Assembly: GCF_000275845.1 (NCBI RefSeq)
Contig: NW_006766931.1
Span: 16,022-80,021 of the forward strand
Source: Dichomitus squalens LYAD-421 SS1
Lineage: Eukaryota; Basidiomycota; Agaricomycetes; Polyporales; Polyporaceae
Reading direction: 5' to 3'
Length of the DNA: 64,000 nt
In this document: piece by piece, positions 49,930-60,384 of the stretch
How positions within the stretch are numbered: the stretch's first letter is position 1
Layout: every line of letters starts with the position of its first letter
Program-made: the position numbers and the translations under genes
The notes under the pieces: generated by a model
The model's input: the letters and a program-made list of their open reading frames with translations, nothing else
What the model was told of the DNA's origin: nothing
The model's database searches: none

Positions 49930-50298
49930 GGCGATTGTCCCGTCTGAGTGTGTCATTTGTGTGCAGTCCGCTAGTCTTGCTCTTGATATGCCGAGCTCGT
50001 ACCATATAGCAAGCCGCAGGCGCACGTGACACCATCTCCAAAGTAGAGTTTGACGTATCCTTGCGTTCTCTTCGCATCGCAGCTCTTTGGGATTGATAGC
50101 GATGCTGACTTGGCTCACCTTCCCTAGATCGTGGCCATTTGGGTCCCTATTGATATTATGGTATGTCCAACATCCTGACTTTCAGGCCAGCGTATGTACG
50201 TGGGCAGGATGCTCACTAGCGTTCTGTGCCTTTGCTGCGATATTCATGACGCGCGGATATGACTACGGTGAGCTCCACTAGCCCCGATGACTCACATA
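49930..50298 (+). pseudogene. Inverted, intron-containing relic of the FNT transporter gene
   Basis: The stretch matches an internal part of the intact FNT gene (about 51,620-51,210, minus strand) at about 80% by eye, but in opposite orientation. It covers parts of several exons, including CAAGCCGC.GGCGCACGTGACACC, ATCGTGGCCATTTGGGTCCC and ACTAGCGTTCTGTGCCTTTG. The introns between them are still present, so this was a DNA-level copy, not a reverse-transcribed one. The exon codon TGG before the first intron is now TGA, and a short insertion disrupts WVPIM. Both ends of the gene are missing. It lies tail-to-tail with the parent, about 520 bases away. Confidence 0.85.
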
Positions 50299-50816
50299 GA
50301 ACAACACTCGACACTCGCACGGATCTTCGGGAACGAAAGTCGGAGTGCGTAAATCCTACCTTCAAATCAATGCTCAATTCGGGATTGATCTTCGCAAGGG
50401 TTCATCAGGCCTGAGTCTCTACCCTTACTGTCTGCGAAAGGCAGGACTTCTGAGTCTTTGGATTATGTATCGCGAGCCAGCACTGCAACACAGGGCCTGC
50501 CCATTATTCACGAGGACAAGCGACTGGCGAGAGGGGGGTAGTAGAAACGAACTGCATAGAGAGTCAGCCGGTGGCCGTGCTTTCTCAGTGAGCTTTCAAT
50601 CGACAGGCAACGTTCAGCACCGCCACGACGAGTTGTTGATTCAATGCCATAAACCTGTGGCCTGAGCAGGATAGAGAAACCCAGTGTATGGGTGCGTCGT
50701 GCTGAGAAAGAACAATCGTTCTAAAACCTACAAGAAGTCGTATTGTACACTAGAGATGAGGCGTCTCACCAAAGAATCCGCACTGGCCGGATAAAGATCG
50801 GTAGGGATGTCTAATG
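50299..50816. other. Spacer between FNT relic and FNT gene
   Basis: No clear match to the FNT 3' exons was found. A plus-strand frame at 50345-50665 has no motif. The right part should include the FNT 3' untranslated region. Confidence 0.4.
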
Positions 50817-52727
50817 CTACTGCAAACGCTTGTCTACCTCGTAGACCGCGGTGCTAGGCGAGTCGCGGCGGTCGTCGCGATCCTGGTTGATAACCTCGCC
50901 CGCCTCCGCGTCACGCAGCCCGCCCGCCCTGTAGTCGGGCGCATAGAAGTAGAGCGCGGGGAGGGCGACGAGCAGCGCGCCGATGATATTGCCCAGGTAA
51001 GCCGCAATGAGCGATCTGTGCAAGTGCCAAGTGTTTCACAGCCGTCAGTGGCGGGCACGAGTAGAGGCGTAACTTCACGTACTTCCTGATGTACTCCGCC
51101 GCCGTCAGCTGCAAGCCGGGTGGTCAGCCACAAAGGAAGCTCTTGGCGGAACACGAGGGGCGTGTGCTTACGGGTGCCCCGAAGAGGATGCCGAGAGGAA
51201 CCGAGAACATGTTTGCCACCACTGACATTCCGGGTGAGTGATCAGGGCAGCGCGGGGGCTAGTGGAGCTCACCGTGGTCATATCCGCATGTCACGAATAT
51301 CTAAGGCGACACACCGCAGCAAAGGCACAGAACGCTAGTCAGCACCATGCCCACGCTAGCCTGAAAGTTGGGATGTAGGATTTACCATTATAGGGACCCA
51401 AATGGCCACGATCTAGGGAAGGTGGACCGAGTCAGCGTCGCTATCAAACCCAACGAACTGCTAGGCGATGAGAACGCAAAAAGAATACCTTGGAGATGGT
51501 GTCACGTGCACCGGCGGCTTGCTACGTGGTGCGAAGAGTCAACGTAACATCGGGAGGAAGACTAGCGGGCTGCACAGAGAAGACACACCCAGACAGCGAC
51601 ACAGACGAGCCAGTTGCAGGCGATACCGCGCAGGAAGATTTGGTGCCACTGAGGTTCTGCTGCCTTGTGCCTACGAAGCGCAATCCATGAGATGTGGCTG
51701 AAACTCAGCGCCGGAGCGCGCTACGAGGCCGAGAGAAGTGGGTACGCACAGTGCAAAGGTGACGGCGTATGCGTTGTAGGGCGCGGTGGAGATAATGCCG
51801 GTGTCTAAACCACAGCGATCAGTCCCCGAAGCACACTTCCCGATCTGCCACCGCGCGACGCACACTTGACCAAGACCGCAGCGAAGAACAGGCTGCCGCA
51901 CAGGTTGCCGAACGTCACTGCAGAGAAGCGCAGCCCTGTCAGTTTTCCTGGCAGATCGCGAGACAGGGCCCGAGCTGGGGCGCACCGATGAGCCAGTTGT
52001 AGGGAAGGCCCCACCACGGGACGGCGCCTTTGATGCATGCCATGGGGTAGATCTGCATGCGCCATACCACAGTGAAAGAAAGCGGGACGCCCGAGTGCAA
52101 AGAGCCGGTTAGTTCACTGCCTGGCCGACCAGTGGCTATCGCCAAACTTTCAGTCTCGCTGACTCACCATCATGTTGCTCGTCAGCAGCTCTTGCCCTTG
52201 CAATACGATCCTGTCAAAGCCGCCTCATGTCAGCTTGCGGTCTGCGCTCGCTCATGACGCCGACTTGTCTATGAACCGCGGCTCCGCCCAATAACGCCGG
52301 GACGCGCAGTCACGCCCGGGCGAGCGCGGCGAGGGAAGAGCAGGGGAAACAAGCAAAGGCCGACTTCGCGCAGCCGCGCGCGTTCGAGGAGCGGGCGAGG
52401 ACGGATTGGAGCTCACATTATCAGACCCACCGGGAAGACCGCGCCGCCGAAGAACTTGACGAGCCCGGGGTTGCTCTCGTTGACCCCTGCGGCACCTCCG
52501 GAGACTATCTCCGAGAGGAGGCCTCCGAAAGATAACATCACGCCCGCAGCGACCTGCCGAGGTCCACTTTCAGAGCGAATCGTGAAGGGTGGAGAAGGGA
52601 GAGACGAACGTACCGCCTTGAAGAAGACGAGATCTGCACGCGTGCGGTGCTTCGCGATCCCGCTCTCAATCATCGCGACCGCGACCTGGGCGGGCTTGAG
52701 CGTGCTTGGGGGATCGAGACTGGCCAT
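50817..52727 (-). CDS. Formate/nitrite transporter (FNT family)
   Basis: FNT channels move formate, nitrite or similar small anions across the plasma membrane; fungal members include the nitrite transporter NitA. About nine short exons give roughly 300 residues. The N-terminus is MASLDPPSTLKPAQVAVAMI, followed by helix 1 with GVMLSFGGLLSEIVSGG. FFGGAVFPVGLIM and IVLQGQELLTSN carry the family's helix 2 pattern. Later come PYNWLIGA, VTFGNLCGSLFFAAVL, FLRGIACNWLVCVAVW, ARDTISK, IVAIWVPIM and AAYLGNIIGALLVALPALYF. The RGIxCNWLVCxAVW block and the GN(I/L)xG repeats are hallmarks. The cytosolic tail is acidic and basic and ends EVDKRLQ. An inverted partial relic lies downstream. No NirA- or GATA-factor control can be claimed from sequence alone. 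Confidence 0.92.
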
Positions 52728-54544
52728 CGTTGCGCTCGGTAGTCAGGACACGGTGATACGACGCACGAAGAGGCGTTTGAAGGCTCCGGGAAGCTGTCGC
52801 CTGGGCCAGGAGCTGAGCGAGCAGATAGCCAGCGAGGAAGGATCGGGGCGGGGCGAGTGGGAACCTGGGACTGATGTTGGACTATATACGTACCTCCGTA
52901 CGCCACAGGCGTCAAGAGGCAAGCTTTTCCTACTAGCCGTTGCTTGTCCTATAGCAGGCGTGTGTGCGCGTGTGTCAGTCCAACTGGTCATGGTATGCCG
53001 ACATCCGTGAATCACCGTTTCACACTTTCACAGCCGGCAAATATAGCCAGGGGCATGCGCACCTTGGCTTAATATCGTGCCCACGCCCCCAATCGGACGC
53101 GATGGTCCTGTCCATAGATATAAGCCGACGAGAAGCAGGAGTCAGGAGACTGGGTCGACCCTGATATCTCCGGCGAACCATGGGCGAGTTAGGATCTTGC
53201 AGGAACCTTAGTCTTCGCCCATGCTTCGCCGGGTCAGGGCAGAGGTAGACTAACAGCGGCCATACGTGCTCTATTGGATTCTATAGTTGGGAGGATGGTC
53301 AGCCCAGCTGACACCCTGCGTGGAAGCAGTTGATTCGCGCTCGCCTGAGATTCACTAGAACGCGGTCGGCGCAGAGCTTATGCCCGGAAGTTCTCATCCT
53401 CTGCGGATGTAACAAGAACAGATCCATGTCGGAGCTCCAGCGATGTTGTCGGGATGCACCGACAATTCAAGGTGACCCGGCGACGAGGAGAGTAAGTACG
53501 AGCGTCGTTGAGGCCGGGGTGTGGGGAAATGTGGGAAGATTGCGGGGCGTTAGGGCTGGTGTTCTGATTTTCTCGTTACTTACAGTCTTTACGCTAGCTC
53601 CCTTTGCAATCGGCGCCTCGCCCGTTCTCCACCAATGAAGAGGCTGGATCTCACAGTTCTGAACCATATGCGAAAAGAATCTGTTCCGCAACCGGTGACT
53701 TGGTTCCTGAGATGTATGTATACTTCAGATGAGGAGACCTCCCTGAGCCGTTACCCAGTGCACACTCCGAAGGCAGTGTCAGTGTTCGTTATCGTCTTGG
53801 TCACGACGGTGGCAGAGTGCAAGCAGATCTACGCAGCACGTCTCATGGAAGGAGAGCTTACACGCGGTTAGCGAATGGTGGAGGCTAGCGCAACGCATAC
53901 GTATGGGAACAAGCGCCTGAGTTCAATTGCGAAAGGTGACCAGCGCCATAATCAAGCAAAGCAAGATGTATGCGCTCCACGGCGATCGCGACGCGGTACG
54001 AAATCTTGGCCATCCATATGTACAGATCTAGAGTCGCCACGGCGCCGCGTTTGTGTGCTCGCCGATCCGATCGATCTCAATGGAGTACGTCGAAGCATAA
54101 CGTCACATATTTGACAGGTCGTGCGTACATATGTGAAGGATGCATACTGCGAGCTCGAGCCCTGAGCTGGATTAGCAACTACTCGTGATAGTTGTCTGAA
54201 GGACAGGCGCAAGGTCGGAGCGTAGCAAACAAATATGGGGACTACAAGGCAAGCCGTCGGCTCCCACAGGAACAGTGCACTCGCGAGGCGTCATGTCGAG
54301 CGCAGATCTAGACGAAGGTCGAATGCACTATGACCTACGCATTCCATGTATAACAACTATTCAGAGAGGAAGTCGGACGTCACCGGCTCGAGCACTTGCA
54401 AACTCGGAGACCACCGCATCGCACCTGGTCTTCCTGCCGCACAACCTCCAACCCCGGGCGGGCACGCACGCCGCGAACATCTGTTGATGACCAGGAATGC
54501 ATTCGAGATCCCCTTACGGGTTCAAGTTAATACGTCATAGAGTC
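52728..54544. other. Long intergenic region, FNT promoter side
   Basis: About 1.8 kb lies between the FNT start and the F-box gene's end. Frames such as 53330-53638 (+) and 53467-53691 (-) overlap and have no motif. Scattered GATA and TATC cores occur, but at a density that chance would give. No gene is supported. Confidence 0.4.
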
Positions 54545-55675
54545 TCAAAGCTGCTTCTCGCTCTCCTTCGTCACCCACGGTCCTCGCTCCCCAACGGCGC
54601 GAGCCGTCCACTCCTTGATGAGCCATTCCGTCCAGTCCCGAAGGCCATCCACATCCGGCGACGCAATCACCGCAGGCACAAGAATTGCATCTAGGGAAGG
54701 ACACTCCGTCTCGACCTGGCGCAAGCGCTCCACAACCGCCTCGAGAGGCTCGGCTTGCGTCTCATCGACCCCAGTCTCAGCACCCTTCAGCTTGGGTTGC
54801 ACCACAAGAGCCACGAGGTCAGAGAAGGCTTGGGGCTTCCCCGACAACGCATCCCACAACGGGAGGCCCGCCAACACATCCGCACCCGAGATGCGCAGGT
54901 GAGTGAGGCGGGGAGCAACGGCATCCCAGAGCGGCAGCGTCGGACCCCAGTAGCCGCGAGCAAGATGCAGCCTCTCCAGGGCTGGGAATAGCGGAGACGC
55001 TGCGAGCTCCTCATAGGTAGGCGGCGTTCCACTTCCGCAGAAATCTGCATCCTTGGGCTCCATCCACGAATACGCCTTCTTGGGCGTGTACACGAAGAGA
55101 GCGTCCTCGTGCAGGAGGGTGAGCTCGCGCAGCGCAGGGAATTGTGGGCAGCGGACGAATGGCAGGACCACCTCGGGGCACTGCAGGACGGCGAACGTCT
55201 CTAGATGCGAAGCAACAAGCTCGAAGAGGCGAGTGACCCGGGCGACGAAGCGTGTGTTCCAGTCGATCTTGGCCATCTGCCACGAGTGCCAGTCGCGCAT
55301 GTGGAAGGATCCTTCGAGGATGATCATGTCGACTTCCCCAGGGAGGAACGTGAACAAGAGGTGGCGGACGCGCGGTGGATCGGTCGACGACGCTGCGGCA
55401 TCGGCCAGCGCAGCTTCATACGCTGCCAGGAACTTCTCGATGCCCTTGATGTTAGAGAGCCTGACGGAGTGGAAGCGGTAGGGGGCGGAGACCGCTCGGA
55501 AGGAGCGAGAGATGCGGGATAGCGTTGCTCCAATGAAACCGCCGTCGGTATATGCGAATTTGAAAATATGGTGCCAGACGTCGATGGGGAGCGTGTCCAC
55601 GGGAGATGCGGATGCCATAGTGGGTTTCTGGTGGATGTGTCTGTAAAGGCGCGATGGGAGGGAGCTGAGGCGCAT
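54545..55675 (-). CDS. F-box protein, single exon
   Basis: F-box proteins bring substrates to SCF ubiquitin ligases. The N-terminal F-box lies at about residues 25-75: PVDTLPIDVWHHIFKFAY, then SRISRSFRAVSAPYRFHSV, the usual form in agaricomycetes, where this family is greatly expanded. The rest has leucine-rich patches (FPALRELTLLHED, FPALERLHLARGYWG, RLTHLRISGADVLAGLPLW), which suggest LRR-like substrate binding without regular repeats. The frame of 376 residues is intact and has no intron, unlike most genes here. Two starts are possible, the ATG at 55675 and a second at 55618 (MASASP); the second begins close to the F-box and may be the real one. The substrate is unknown. Confidence 0.85.
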   Translation of the reverse strand: MRLSSLPSRLYRHIHQKPTMASASPVDTLPIDVWHHIFKFAYTDGGFIGATLSRISRSFRAVSAPYRFHSVRLSNIKGIEKFLAAYEAALADAAASSTDPPRVRHLLFTFLPGEVDMIILEGSFHMRDWHSWQMAKIDWNTRFVARVTRLFELVASHLETFAVLQCPEVVLPFVRCPQFPALRELTLLHEDALFVYTPKKAYSWMEPKDADFCGSGTPPTYEELAASPLFPALERLHLARGYWGPTLPLWDAVAPRLTHLRISGADVLAGLPLWDALSGKPQAFSDLVALVVQPKLKGAETGVDETQAEPLEAVVERLRQVETECPSLDAILVPAVIASPDVDGLRDWTEWLIKEWTARAVGERGPWVTKESEKQL

Positions 55676-56869
55676 GCGCTGCCCACTTGTCGTCTGTTGC
55701 TGAGGCTAGTGTTTGAGTTTGAGGGTTTGCGAATATTGTTGACGGGCGGCGACTACGCCTGTCTTTTGTACCGTCTTGGTGACCGCAGCAACGGTTACAA
55801 TCGCTAGTTCTCACGTCCGAACGCGACAGCAAAGTTCCTTGGTAAAGCGAAGGCGGTTGCTCGGCTAACGGCTAGTATATGCGGGGCTGTGACGAAGCGG
55901 TCGGGCTGTTGTGTCGGTAATCCTAGGATTGTCGGCCGCTGGAAAGGCCGACTGGTACGGCAGCTAATAGGCCAGGCCCACGCGGACCTTGCGAACGGAC
56001 ACCTGCTGTTCCTGACTGCGTTCAATCCCGCCGACATAAGTAGCATAGGGACAGATTGATCTGCGGACAGCGCGCGGACGTGGAGGCCGTCAAGGTGGGG
56101 GGACCTGAGGAAGATCGCGATGGCGAAGCTGCCAACTGTACCTGCGATCTTCAAAATCAGCGCTCAGATTGATGAGAAACGCAGAAAGAGTCAAAGTATT
56201 AGACTGACCACACATACAGCGTTCGCTCTGTTTACGTAGTGCAGGCTGTTGGCTTGCCTGGTGACTTAGCTTGATACACTGCACACCTTCGTCTAGGCCT
56301 GGCAAGGACTGGCACGATAGGCCGGTGTTATGTATCGCCCCGAATAGATTGTGAACCGCCTTAGATTAAATACTGCTATATCTCACAGGTCTACATCTGC
56401 CCCTATCTTCTATGACAGCGAAAGAATAGGGGCGATCGTGGTTGCCAACGCGAATTGGGCATCTAGATGTACTTGTGCATTGTGCGAAGAGACTACGTCT
56501 GGGGGAGATTGGAAGCGATAGGTCAGAGGAGATGGTAGCAATGCCCGCGACGGAAGGTGCTCTAGAGTCGCAACTGAGATAAAAGTGAGAGTGTGGAAGT
56601 CGCGGGCGAAGTGGTCGATTGCTGGCTTGAAGCCGGGCGCCGTCGGTTGTCGGTACAGAAAGGGCGCTCTGCCCGCTACCGCCGTGAATCCTCCCCTTCG
56701 CCAGCGCGCAAACTGCTCTTCACCACCTCTGTACTATACCCTGAATACCCGACAGTCTCGCCCTTCATTTGGACTCCTTCATTACCGCCTCCCTGAGCAC
56801 TCAAGCCATCGGAAAGATCTCTACGATACCGGATACCCACACAGTCAATCCCGCTCCTCCCTTTAGACC
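55676..56869. promoter_or_regulatory. Divergent intergenic region, F-box and RhoGAP genes
   Basis: About 1.2 kb lies between the two start codons, with no credible coding frame. The right end, just before the RhoGAP start, is rich in C and T (CTCCTCCCTTTAGACC). Both promoters should be here; no specific site was assigned. Confidence 0.4.
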
Positions 56870-59800
56870 ATGTCTGCCGCCCCCGCACCCTCTTCACCCT
56901 CCTCCGCCCCAGAACCTGCCCAATCAACACCCGTCAAGGACAAATTTGCGCAAGCAACAGTCGCAAAGGATGCCCCATCCACTCCCACGCAAAAACAGAC
57001 TGTGGAAAGCGAAAATGTCCCGCCAACACCGGAAGTCCGCCTGAACGGCCGGCGCACATCGACGAGCAGCGTCACCGCCACACCGAGTCGCGATGGTCCA
57101 GGAGGAGGTGATGGCTGGGGTTCGAACTTCTGGGTCACTCTTGTAGACCCGCAGGTACGTCCGCGCTCTATGTCCTGACGCTGGTCAGATCGTATTTGTG
57201 ATGCCAGGCATCGCTGATCTTTGTTGCTCGTCCTCGGTACTTTTTGACGCGTTTCGTCTTACAACTCAAAATACTAAACATGAAAAGACTCAAGTGTCAT
57301 TCTTCGCATGCCCGGCCACGGGCGAAGTTAGCTGGGACCCTCCGGCCGGACACTTTCTGTGAGCAGTCTTTTTCCGGATTATGTGGTTGGCCGAAGTATG
57401 CTGAACGGGCCGTCGTGCCTTTTGCGACCAGACTGCCCCCGAGTCCAGAGGGCGAATGGTGGGAGATGTTCGACGAAGCGAGCGGCCTGCCATATTACTA
57501 TCAGACAAAGACCGGCGAGACCGTCTGGGAGCGACCGAACGCCTTCGTAATCCCGCTCGGGGTCCTCCAAAACACCGCCCTCACGCGCAGATTGTCCCTC
57601 GTTAACCGCGGCCCTCAACAGCCTCGCACCAGCTTCGACACCAGAAACGGATCGCACCCTACCTCCGGGACGCCGACGAGCGAACGCTCCCCCTACCGCC
57701 GCTCGCGCTCGTACGTGAACGACAGAGAGGGTGGGTTTGCCAATGGGCATGGTCACGGGACAAAAGGCACAGGCTCTCCTACCCAAGCTCGTCGATCGCA
57801 TTCCTCGACGCGCAGTTCTCCAGGACGGACACAGGCCGCGCACGCGGGATCGAATCAATCTTCTCGACCAGGGTCTTCTGGGAGGCGCTCCGTCCAGAGC
57901 CCGCGCAAGTCGACGTCCAGCGCTGAGCACCTCCACCATAGCTCGGGGTCTCAAGGCGGTCCCCTCGCGTACGAGCGTGGTCATCCTCTTGCGCCTATAC
58001 CTGGCTCTCCGTACAACACCGATGCTGCCCCTTCGCCCGCGCCCTCGACCGACGGTCGCCCGTCCACGAGTGGTACTCCCGTCAACGGTAGACCCGCGTC
58101 GAAGCGAGACAATCTGCGCGAAAGCGACGAGCCGAATACCGCTCGCTCGCGCGCCAAGTCGTCCTCGTACATGCAGTACCGCGCTCCACAGCCACAGAGC
58201 CTGACAGCCGCGCTTGAGATGATCGCTCTCTCCAGCTCGCAGTCGTCGTCTGCCCCGAGTTCGCAGGACAAGCAGGGTGGCTCGGAACACGGGCACGGCT
58301 CGCGTTCAGTCCCGATCACGCCGTTGCACGAGTCCCCGCGGAAGATGAAGATCAACACCGACCCGAAGCTGCTCAGCGGTGCTTCGCTGTCCGATGGCAT
58401 GAGCACGCCCGACACGCCTCTTCGCTTCAAGTTCAAAGGGCTCGGGAAGGACAAGGGGAGCATGCCGCCTTCACCGACCCGGCCTCAGCTCGTCGCGCCA
58501 CAGCCGAGACGGAGCGTGTCGAGTCCGGTACCGGTTCAGATACGAGGAAAGGAGATTGGCAACCCTGTGCTCAATCCTGGTATGGGCAGTCGTTTGAGAT
58601 GTCTGTGTGGGCCAGTCTGACGTGGCCATGTGTCGTGACGCAGAGGCGAGTCGGCATATGAGCCAGCTCGTGGACCGGAACGGAAGCACACCAATCCCTG
58701 TCAACATCTACGACAAGACAGCGCGGACGTCCTCGCTGAACACTGGGTACGTGCATGCACGAGTCCCCCCGTGAGCGACCCAACTTATTCAGAACGTAGG
58801 AAGTACCTCGTCCTCCCACACGACCTGGCGTCCGACATCCAGCAATTTGCGGAATCTGAGTTTGCGAAGCAGTACTTCTCCACACATCGGACCGGATTCA
58901 TCTTCAAGCGCACAGTGCCAGTCTCTGAGATCATGACATGGCAGAAGGTGTGTCCATCGGCGTAATCCTCATGTATCGCTTCTCCATCTCCAGACTGCCC
59001 ACGTAGGCCCCGATTACTTCACCATTGTTACACATGAAGCGCGAACTGCACAAGGATGCCGTGAAGACCTTCCGCGTCATCCAGCGTATCATGGGGGACC
59101 GAGAGCGCGACAGGCCCGGTGGCGTGTCGCCGATCAGTCCGCTCGCGTCGACGGTATCGGTCGCGTCTGGCATGTCGAAGTCGCTCTTGGAGGAAGAACG
59201 TTGGTTACTAAGTGTCGGCTTGAGTTATGGAGAGCTTCGAGACGAGATTTACTGTCAGGTAATGAAGCAGCTCAATGGCAATCCGAACACGTACGTAGCC
59301 ACTACTGCTGGCCTCGAGTGCTCGATTGACATGGTGACTGTAGGGAGAGCGTCTTCAGGGGATGGCAGCTACTCTGTGTACTGCTCGTAACGTTTCCGCC
59401 GTCGAAGAACTTCGAGGCGTACTTGCGATCATACATTCAGCAAGCGACCACGCAGCAAGAAGGTCGTGTGGATGTCATGGCGAAATACTGCTTGCGAAGA
59501 CTAGCGTATATCTCCAAGAAGGGTCCTCGAGGAAAGCCCCCCAGCGCGGCTGAAATCGAAACAGCATCAGTGAGTAACGGCTGCCGCCATGTCTTAAAGT
59601 TCCATTTGCTCACGGCGAACAACAGGATGCTGCTTTCCATCCTTCCATCTTCGGGGAAGCCCTGGACACCGTCTATAGGTTACAAGAGCGTAACTACCCC
59701 GACAAGAAGGTTCCCATCATCCTCCCCTTCCTTGCCGACGGTATCCTCGCACTCGGTGGCACGAAGTCGGAAGGCATCTTTCGCATCCCTGGTGACGGGG

Positions 59801-60384
59801 ACCTGGTTTCAGACCTCAAGCTTCGTATCGACAAGGGCTACTACAGTCTCGACACCATCGACGACCCTCACGTCCTGGCTTCCCTGCTTAAGTTGTGGCT
59901 GAGGGAGTTAATCGACCCGCTCGTCCCCGATGAGCTCTACAACGATTGCATCACCAAATCGCACGATCCGGACGCCTGTGTGCAGATCGTACAGCGACTG
60001 CCGACGATTAACCGACGTGTCGTTCTCTTCGTGATTAGCTTCCTGCAGCTTTTCCTGGAAGACAAGGTTCAGGTCGTCACCAAGATGACGAGCGCTAATC
60101 TGGCGCTTGTCATGGCTCCGAACTTGTTAAGGTGTAACTCGGAATCAATGGCGGTAGTATACACTAACTCTGCGTAAGTTTTCTGTTACCAAGGCATCAA
60201 CATGACTGTGTACTAACATTCCGTACAGGTACGAGCAGCGCTTCGTGCACAGCCTTCTCCTACACCTCAAATGTGACCAGGTCGACCCCGACTTCGTCCC
60301 TGTCCACGGACACGGTGCTATCTCTGCCACACCATCTGCCCCCCGCCGCTCGACGAACAAACGCACTAATCGTCCCAATCATTA
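56870..60384 (+). CDS. WW-MyTH4-RhoGAP protein (Vilse/ARHGAP39 type)
   Basis: RhoGAPs speed GTP hydrolysis on Rho-family GTPases; animal Vilse acts on Rac/Cdc42. The N-terminus is low-complexity (Ser, Pro, Thr). A first short WW-like unit crosses an intron (FFACPATGEVSWDPP). A clear WW domain follows: EWWEMFDEASGLPYYYQTKT, GETVWERP. A long Ser/Arg/Gly-rich linker comes next. The MyTH4 part shows SDIQQFAESEFAKQYFS, FIFKRTVPVSEIMTWQK, ELRDEIYCQVMKQLNGNP and GWQLLCVLLVTFPPS. The C-terminal RhoGAP domain has VPIILPFLADGILALGG, the arginine finger in SEGIFRIPG, LLKLWLRELIDPLVP and MTSANLALVMAPNLLR. The total is roughly 900-950 residues with about eight introns. The start ATG at 56870 is the first in a good context; the end is RTNRPNH. 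This order matches ARHGAP39. Confidence 0.9.

Noticed and set aside
57379..58296. A 305-codon minus-strand frame
   Set aside because: It lies antisense to the low-complexity linker exon of the WW-MyTH4-RhoGAP gene; an Arg-rich product without motifs is expected from GC-rich coding DNA.
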